NCBI GenBank assembly: GCA_904377855.1
Contig: CAJFGS010000019.1
Coordinates: 1-53,112 of the forward strand
Origin: Candidatus Avimonas merdigallinarum
Lineage (GTDB): Bacteria; Bacillota; Clostridia; Oscillospirales; Acutalibacteraceae
Direction of reading: 5' to 3'
DNA length: 53,112 nt
Shown here: positions 43,646-53,112 of the stretch, piece by piece
Numbering within the stretch: the first letter of the stretch is position 1
How the letters are laid out: each line of letters begins with the position of its first letter
Translations under genes and position numbers: made by a program
The notes under the pieces: generated by a model
The model's database searches: none
Seen by the model: the letters and a program-made list of their open reading frames with translations, nothing else
Told to the model about the DNA's origin: nothing

Positions 43646-43674
43646 ATTGTACACCCAACCCCGGTGCAAATCAA
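43646..43674 (-). promoter_or_regulatory. Aminotransferase promoter
   Basis: On the minus strand TTGATT, a 17-bp spacer and TACAAT, about 105 bp upstream of the start. Confidence 0.65.
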
Positions 43675-43845
43675 GTGCTCCGGCCCAATTCCTTTGCCCG
43701 CGCCGGCATTGCTGAATCCGAGGGCCGTTATATACTTTCCCGATGCGGGCGCCGGAAAGCCGGGCCCTTTTCCCTGACGACGGCTTCCCGCCCCCGGCAG
43801 AAGGAAGCGGCCCGGCCCCTTGCCTTTCCGCCATCCATCTGCCGG

Positions 43846-43895
43846 CCGGCAAAAAGGAAAGCGGGAGGAAAGAGCAGAACGCTCTCTCCTCCCGC
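43846..43895 (-). terminator. tuf terminator (end of the str operon)
   Basis: On the minus strand GCGGGAGGAGAGAGC and GCTCTTTCCTCCCGC form a 15-bp stem followed by TTTCCTTTTT, 30 bp past the tuf stop. Confidence 0.9.
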
Positions 43896-43924
43896 CTTTG
43901 AAATACAAATCGCCCAGCGGCAAA

Positions 43925-45127
43925 TTAGCCGTTGATCTTGGTGACAACGCCCGAACCGACGGTACGGCCGCCTTCACGGATAGCGAAGCGGAGGCCTTCC
44001 TCGATAGCGATCGGGGTGATGAGTTCCACGTCCATTTCGACGTTATCGCCAGGCATGCACATCTCGGTGCCTTCCGGCAGGGAGATGACGCCGGTCACGT
44101 CGGTGGTACGGAAATAGAACTGCGGGCGATAGTTGTTGAAGAACGGGGTGTGACGGCCGCCTTCTTCCTTGGACAGGACATAAACCTGGCCATGGAATTT
44201 GGTGTGCGGATTGATGGTGCCGGGCTTGCACAGAACCTGTCCACGCTCGATCTCATTCCTCTGCACGCCGCGCAGCAGGGCGCCGATGTTGTCGCCGGCT
44301 TCCGCGTAGTCAAGCAGCTTGCGGAACATTTCGATACCGGTAACAACGGTCTTGCGGCGCTCGTCGGTCAGGCCGATGATTTCCACTTCGTCGGACATAT
44401 TCAGCTGGCCACGCTCCACACGGCCGGTAGCAACCGTACCACGGCCGGTGATGGTGAAGACGTCTTCCACCGGCATCAGGAACGGCAGGTCGGTCTTACG
44501 GGCCGGGGAGGGGATATACTCGTCAACCGCATCCATCAGTTCATGGATGCACTTGTACTCAGGCGCGTTCGGATCGGTGGAGGTGGACTCCAGCGCGACC
44601 AGGGCGGAACCGCGGATGATCGGGGTGTCGTCGCCCGGGAAGTCGTACTCGTTGAGCAGTTCGCGGATTTCCATCTCGACCAGGTCGAGCAGCTCCGGAT
44701 CGTCCACCTGATCGCACTTGTTCATGAACACAACGATATAGGGAACGCCCACCTGGCGGGAGAGCAGGATGTGCTCACGGGTCTGGGGCATCGGGCCGTC
44801 AGCAGCGGACACCACCAGGATGGCACCGTCCATCTGCGCCGCACCGGTGATCATGTTCTTGACATAGTCGGCGTGGCCGGGGCAGTCAACGTGCGCATAG
44901 TGGCGCTTCTCGGTCTGATACTCAACGTGCGCGGTGTTGATCGTGATACCACGGGCACGCTCTTCCGGGGCCTTGTCGATGTTCGCATAATCGACGAATT
45001 CGGCGTCGCCCTCCAGGTTCAGGACCTTGGTGATCGCGGCCGTCAGCGTGGTCTTGCCATGGTCAACGTGGCCGATGGTACCAATGTTTACATGGGGTTT
45101 GGTTCTTTCGAACTTTGCCTTTGCCAT
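43925..45127 (-). CDS. tuf: Elongation factor Tu
   Basis: The 400-residue GTPase delivers aminoacyl-tRNA to the ribosome. G motifs: GHVDHGKTT (G1), the RGITIN switch (G2), DCPGHADY (G3), NKCD (G4) and SALVALE (G5). The beta-barrel domains 2 and 3 are complete, ending [10 protein letters not shown]. It is the last gene of the reversed str operon, 215 bp after fusA, and has its own near-consensus promoter in that gap, so it can be expressed above the rest of the operon. A strong AAGGAGGAA site precedes the ATG. Confidence 0.98.
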   Translation of the reverse strand: MAKAKFERTKPHVNIGTIGHVDHGKTTLTAAITKVLNLEGDAEFVDYANIDKAPEERARGITINTAHVEYQTEKRHYAHVDCPGHADYVKNMITGAAQMDGAILVVSAADGPMPQTREHILLSRQVGVPYIVVFMNKCDQVDDPELLDLVEMEIRELLNEYDFPGDDTPIIRGSALVALESTSTDPNAPEYKCIHELMDAVDEYIPSPARKTDLPFLMPVEDVFTITGRGTVATGRVERGQLNMSDEVEIIGLTDERRKTVVTGIEMFRKLLDYAEAGDNIGALLRGVQRNEIERGQVLCKPGTINPHTKFHGQVYVLSKEEGGRHTPFFNNYRPQFYFRTTDVTGVISLPEGTEMCMPGDNVEMDVELITPIAIEEGLRFAIREGGRTVGSGVVTKING

Positions 45128-45199
45128 TGTGGATTTTCCTCCTTTTATTCACACAGTCGGGATTTTTGCATCCTAGCAACAGGGAAACCTATGGTTCTC

Positions 45200-45228
45200 A
45201 TTTTATCAAGTCCCCATAGGAATTTCAA
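45200..45228 (-). promoter_or_regulatory. tuf promoter within the fusA-tuf gap
   Basis: On the minus strand TTGAAA, a 17-bp spacer and TAAAAT, about 70 bp upstream of tuf. An inverted repeat CCTATGG/CCATAGG straddles the -10 region. Confidence 0.75.
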
Positions 45229-45342
45229 GCCTTTTTCCAAAGAATTCCCGGTAAGAAAGAGGGAAAAACAGTCGATTTTCCTCGTTCGGACGGAAAGGGC
45301 GGAAAAAGGACGGGAAAGGAAGCCGTTCGCCCCTGCGGACAA

Positions 45343-47427
45343 TCAATCTTCCTTCTTCGCGCGTTTGGAAATAATCTGTTCCGCCACGCTCTTGGGCAGT
45401 TCCGCATAGTGGCTCGGCTCCATGCTGTACTGGCCGCGGCCCTGGGTGCGGGAACGCAGGTCGGTCGCATAGCCGAACATCTCGGACAGCGGAACCATCG
45501 CATTGATCTGCTGGGCGCCGGCCACGGCGTCCATGCCCTGGATCAGGCCGCGGCGGGAATTGATATCGCCGATGACGTCGCCCATATACTCGTCCGGGAC
45601 AACGACGACGACCTTCATAATCGGCTCGAGCAGAACCGGATCCGCCTTCCGCATGGCCTCCTTGAACGCCATAGAACCGGCGATCTTAAACGCCATTTCG
45701 GAGGAGTCGACCTCATGATACGAACCGTCAAACAGGGTGACCTTGACGTCTACCACGTTGTAGCCGGCGAGAACGCCCGACTGCATGGCGCCCTGGATAC
45801 CCTGGTCAACCGCGGGGATGTATTCCTTCGGAATCACGCCGCCCACGATCGCGTTGACAAATTCGTAGCCCTTGCCGGTTTCGTTCGGCTCAATACGGAT
45901 CTTGACGTGGCCGTACTGGCCGCGGCCGCCGGACTGGCGGGCGTATTTGTGATCGACTTCCGCCGGCTTGCGGATGGTTTCCTTATAGGCAACCTGCGGG
46001 GCGCCGACGTTGGCTTCCACCTTGAATTCGCGGAGCAGACGGTCCACGATGATTTCCAGGTGCAGTTCGCCCATGCCGGCGATGATGGTCTGGCCGGTTT
46101 CCTCGTCGGTGTAGGTCTTGAAGGTCGGGTCTTCTTCCGCCAGCTTTGCCAGCGCAATCCCCATCTTCTCCTGACCGGCTTTGGTCTTCGGCTCAATCGC
46201 GACGCGGATGACCGGTTCCGGGAAATGCATGGACTCCAGGATGATCGGATGCTTCTCGTCGCACAGGGTGTCGCCGGTGGTGGTATTCTTCAGGCCCACG
46301 GCCGCCGCGATATCGCCCGCGTACACGGTTTCGATATCCTGCCGGTGGTTCGCGTGCATCTGCAGGATCCGCCCCAGGCGTTCGCTGCTGTCCTTGTTGG
46401 CGTTGTAGACCATGGTGCCAGCGTTGATGGTGCCGGAATACACCCGGAAGAACGCCAGCTTCCCGACGAACGGGTCGGTCGCAATTTTGAACGCAAGGGC
46501 CGCAAACGGCTCGGTGTCGGAGGAATGGCGCTCCTCTTCTTCCTCGGTTTCCGGGTTGATGCCCTTGATGGCCGGGACGTCCAGCGGGGAGGGCATATAA
46601 TCGATCACCGCGTCGAGCAGCTTCTGCACGCCCTTGTTGCGGTAGGAGGTGCCGCAGGTGACCGGGACCATCGTATTGGCGATGGTGGACTTCCGGATGC
46701 AGCTCTTGATCTCGTCGATCGTCAGCGCTTCGCCCGCGAAATACTTCTCCATGAGCGCGTCGTCCTGCTCGGCGACATGCTCGATCAGTTCGTCGTGGTA
46801 CTTCTGGGCGAGTTCCTTCATATCGTCCGGAATCTCTTCCACACGGATGTCCTTGCCCAGATCGTCATAGTACACATAGGCCTTCATCTCCACCAGGTCG
46901 ATGATCCCTTTGAAGGTATCCTCCGCCCCAATGGGAAGCTGGATCGGGACGGCGTTGCACTTGAGCCGTTCCTTCATCATGTTGACCACGCGGTAAAAAT
47001 CCGCGCCCATGATGTCCATCTTGTTGACGTAAGCCATACGGGGAACGTGATATTCGTTCGCCTGGCGCCACACAGTCTCGGACTGGGGCTCCACACCGCC
47101 CTTGGCGCAGAAAACGGTGACCGAACCGTCCAGGACGCGCAGCGAACGCTGCACCTCGACGGTAAAGTCCACGTGGCCGGGGGTGTCAATAATGTTGATG
47201 CGGTGGTTCTTCCAGAAACAGGTGGTCGCCGCAGAGGTGATGGTAATACCACGCTCCTGCTCCTGCGCCATCCAGTCCATGGTGGCGCCGCCATCATGGG
47301 TTTCGCCCAGCTTATGGTTAATGCCGGTATAGAAAAGGATGCGCTCGGTCGTCGTCGTCTTACCGGCGTCGATGTGCGCCATAATGCCAATGTTCCTGGT
47401 AAGTTCCAACGATACTTGCCTTGCCAT
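45343..47427 (-). CDS. fusA: Elongation factor G
   Basis: A 694-residue translocase GTPase. G motifs: [15 protein letters not shown] (G1), ERGITITSA (G2), DTPGHVDFT (G3) and NKMD (G4). Domains II-V follow, with [14 protein letters not shown]-like and [18 protein letters not shown]-like segments and a complete C-terminus. It lies 143 bp after rpsG and 215 bp before tuf. The ATG has AAGAAGGAGGAC upstream, a very strong site. Confidence 0.98.
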   Translation of the reverse strand: MARQVSLELTRNIGIMAHIDAGKTTTTERILFYTGINHKLGETHDGGATMDWMAQEQERGITITSAATTCFWKNHRINIIDTPGHVDFTVEVQRSLRVLDGSVTVFCAKGGVEPQSETVWRQANEYHVPRMAYVNKMDIMGADFYRVVNMMKERLKCNAVPIQLPIGAEDTFKGIIDLVEMKAYVYYDDLGKDIRVEEIPDDMKELAQKYHDELIEHVAEQDDALMEKYFAGEALTIDEIKSCIRKSTIANTMVPVTCGTSYRNKGVQKLLDAVIDYMPSPLDVPAIKGINPETEEEEERHSSDTEPFAALAFKIATDPFVGKLAFFRVYSGTINAGTMVYNANKDSSERLGRILQMHANHRQDIETVYAGDIAAAVGLKNTTTGDTLCDEKHPIILESMHFPEPVIRVAIEPKTKAGQEKMGIALAKLAEEDPTFKTYTDEETGQTIIAGMGELHLEIIVDRLLREFKVEANVGAPQVAYKETIRKPAEVDHKYARQSGGRGQYGHVKIRIEPNETGKGYEFVNAIVGGVIPKEYIPAVDQGIQGAMQSGVLAGYNVVDVKVTLFDGSYHEVDSSEMAFKIAGSMAFKEAMRKADPVLLEPIMKVVVVVPDEYMGDVIGDINSRRGLIQGMDAVAGAQQINAMVPLSEMFGYATDLRSRTQGRGQYSMEPSHYAELPKSVAEQIISKRAKKED

Positions 47428-47570
47428 GAATGTCCTCCTTCTTCTTCCTTCGCCCAGGCCCCGGCGGGGCCGGACGTGCGGGTATCAACGCCGTTTGGGA
47501 TCCGCCTCTTACGCGGCGCTGCTCCCGCGGAAAATGGCGGGCCTCATGCCCAAGAGGGGCTGGTACGGGC

Positions 47571-48041
47571 TTACCATCTGTAATGAGCAAACGCCTTATT
47601 CGCTTCGGCCATCTTATGCGTATCGTCGCGCTTCTTGGCGGCGCCGCCGTTTCCGTTGACCGCGTCCAGGATCTCGCCTGCGAGGCGCTCCTTCATGGTG
47701 CGCTCGGAACGGGTGCGCGAATAGGTGGTCATCCAGCGCAGGCCCAGGGTCTGGCGACGGTCGGGACGGACCTCGATCGGCACCTGATAGGTGGCGCCGC
47801 CGACACGGCGGGCCTTGACCTCCAGCAGGGGCATTACGTTCTCCATCGCCTGCTCAAAGACCTCCAACGGATCCTTGTCGGTCTTCTCACGGATGATGTC
47901 GAACGCGCCGTACACGATCTTCTGGGCTACGCCGCGCTTGCCGTCCAACATGATGTTGTTGATCAGTCTGGTGACCAGTTTGGAATTGTAAAGCGGGTCG
48001 GGCAAAACGTCACGTTTTGCGACAGAACCTCTTCTCGGCAC
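47571..48041 (-). CDS. rpsG: 30S ribosomal protein S7
   Basis: 156 residues, exactly the usual S7 length when translation starts at the GTG at 48041 ([17 protein letters not shown] next). AAGGAGGGAAG lies just upstream. Conserved S7 blocks are visible: [43 protein letters not shown] and the tail [11 protein letters not shown]-like end. The earlier ATG in the open frame, 17 codons upstream, is not supported. It lies 228 bp after rpsL, a longer gap than usual. Confidence 0.97.
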   Translation of the reverse strand: MPRRGSVAKRDVLPDPLYNSKLVTRLINNIMLDGKRGVAQKIVYGAFDIIREKTDKDPLEVFEQAMENVMPLLEVKARRVGGATYQVPIEVRPDRRQTLGLRWMTTYSRTRSERTMKERLAGEILDAVNGNGGAAKKRDDTHKMAEANKAFAHYRW

Positions 48042-48269
48042 TTTACTTCCCTCCTTCATAGATATGATATCATCGGTACTCGAAAGCGACATACTCCCGT
48101 TGGCCGATATAGAGGCTCCGTATCTTCCCGTGGGGCTGTCCCCGCGGGAAGGGGCTTCCCAGGCAGGGAAGCCTGTCCGGCCGGGTTCCCGGTCCGGAAT
48201 CTATACAGAAGGCCGCTATATAGCCGCTGTTGACATGTCAAACCTCCGCCTGTTCATGCACAGGGCGGA
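48042..48269 (-). other. Structured rpsL-rpsG intercistronic region
   Basis: The gap holds two strong adjacent hairpins (48124-48152, CTTCCCG/CGGGAAG with an inner GGGG/CCCC; 48153-48173, GGCTTCCC/GGGAAGCC) and a perfect 12-bp palindrome TTGACATGTCAA at 48230-48241. In E. coli, S7 represses its operon by binding RNA in this interval; whether that holds here is inference. Confidence 0.45.
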
Positions 48270-48698
48270 TTACTTTTTGGCCGCACCGGCCTTCGGACGC
48301 TTCGCACCGTACTTGGAACGGGCCTGCATCCTCTTCGCAACGCCCTGGGCGTCCAGGGTGCCGCGCACAATGTGGTAACGCACGCCAGGCAGGTCCTTAA
48401 CACGGCCGCCGCGGATGAGCACCACGCTGTGCTCCTGCAGGTTGTGGCCTTCGCCGGGGATATAGGTCGTGACCTCGATCCCGTTGGACAGACGCACACG
48501 GGCGACTTTACGCAGAGCGGAGTTCGGCTTCTTCGGGGTCTGGGTTTTCACCGCCGTGCAGACGCCGCGCTTCTGGGGGGAATTCTGGTCGATCGGAACG
48601 CGCTTCTTGGAGTTCCAGCCCCTCAGCAGGGCAGGCGCCTTCGCCTTCTTTTCGATCTCCTCCCGGCCTTTGCGCACCAGTTGATTAAAGGTTGGCAA
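48270..48698 (-). CDS. rpsL: 30S ribosomal protein S12
   Basis: 142 residues. The start is a TTG at 48698 so that the protein begins (M)[13 protein letters not shown], as in other S12 proteins; AGGAGG lies 8 bases upstream. Conserved blocks: [27 protein letters not shown] (in parts), [35 protein letters not shown] (in parts), with [10 protein letters not shown] near the end. A GTG three codons earlier is possible but fits less well. It is the first gene of the str operon. Confidence 0.97.
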   Translation of the reverse strand: MPTFNQLVRKGREEIEKKAKAPALLRGWNSKKRVPIDQNSPQKRGVCTAVKTQTPKKPNSALRKVARVRLSNGIEVTTYIPGEGHNLQEHSVVLIRGGRVKDLPGVRYHIVRGTLDAQGVAKRMQARSKYGAKRPKAGAAKK

Positions 48699-48820
48699 CA
48701 ATAACACCTCCTGTTGATAAATTGTCTATTCCAAAAAGGCGGATGCCTTTCAGAATACCGTCGGACGGCCGGTTTCCGCGGGAAATGCCCCCGCGGGAAC
48801 CGGCTGCATCACAATTATTT

Positions 48821-48850
48821 ATATTAGCATGGTCCCTGCGCGTTTGTCAA
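48821..48850 (-). promoter_or_regulatory. rpsL (str operon) promoter
   Basis: On the minus strand TTGACA, an 18-bp spacer and TAATAT, the last preceded by TG (extended -10), about 125 bp upstream of rpsL. It separates the str genes from rpoBC upstream. Confidence 0.78.
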
Positions 48851-48918
48851 GGAAATTCCGGTAAAACGGCGGTTAAGCCGGGAAGAGGGGAAAACGCCTG
48901 AAAAGCGCCTGACTCCTC

Positions 48919-52602
<3,684 letters not shown>

Positions 52603-52625
52603 AATATATATAAGCCCTCCCGTTC

Positions 52626-53112
<487 letters not shown>

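Overview
The window looks like a stretch of chromosome from a strictly anaerobic, spore-forming, high-G+C member of the Clostridia, most likely a gut Oscillospiraceae/Ruminococcaceae-type organism. The reasons are: spore-germination channel genes (spoVAC, spoVAD) and a DacF-type carboxypeptidase; only oxygen-sensitive glycyl-radical enzymes (class III ribonucleotide reductase NrdDG and pyruvate formate-lyase PflBA); Gram-positive replication proteins (DnaD-like plus DnaI/DnaC-like loader); the DUF512 radical SAM - der - plsY - gpsA cluster; and a sodium-pump type decarboxylase beta subunit. Base composition is about 60-65% G+C by eye, while the promoters stand out as short AT-rich TTGNNN-17-TATAAT type motifs. 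No rRNA, tRNA, CRISPR array, prophage or transposase gene was seen.

Layout. 1-5.2 kb (+): spoVAC-spoVAD, then nrdD-nrdG behind a near-consensus promoter carrying two NrdR boxes. 5.2-7.4 kb: a small membrane-protein gene that appears frameshifted (-), asnA (+), and a roughly 340-bp non-coding element with terminal inverted repeats. 7.4-12.6 kb (-): aldo/keto reductase, a membrane pseudokinase with zinc ribbon and PASTA domains, and a helicase-loader/primosome pair. 13.4 kb (+): one small protein resembling an archaeal-virus fold family. 13.9-24.4 kb (-): gpsA, plsY, der, DUF512 radical SAM protein, rpmF, yceD, a CofE-like ligase, a small P-loop protein, pgi, dacF-like and an HPr-like protein without the catalytic histidine. 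24.6 kb (+): mtaB. 26.0-28.3 kb (-): an ABC exporter pair. 28.6-33.7 kb (+): oadB-oadG, proS, two cyclophilins and a Cys-cluster protein. 33.9-38.7 kb (-): carD, a GNAT enzyme, pflA, pflB. 39.2-42.2 kb (+): an ECF-type sigma factor with a membrane partner, and a P-loop ATPase. 42.4-53.1 kb (-): an orphan DegT-type aminotransferase and then the str/rpo operon in reverse (tuf, fusA, rpsG, rpsL, rpoC, end of rpoB), which runs off the right edge.

How it works together: most genes are housekeeping (transcription, translation, replication start, phospholipid synthesis, glycolysis). The fermentative theme is PflBA, NrdDG and the sodium-translocating decarboxylase subunits. The most unusual items are the pseudokinase, the Crh-like HPr relative, the STIV-B116-like small protein, the F420-ligase-like protein in an organism with no other visible F420 gene, the TIR-flanked structured element, the degenerate 22-25-bp tandem array between pflB and pflA, and the frameshifted small membrane protein. 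I did not find a clear multi-gene system that is wholly new.
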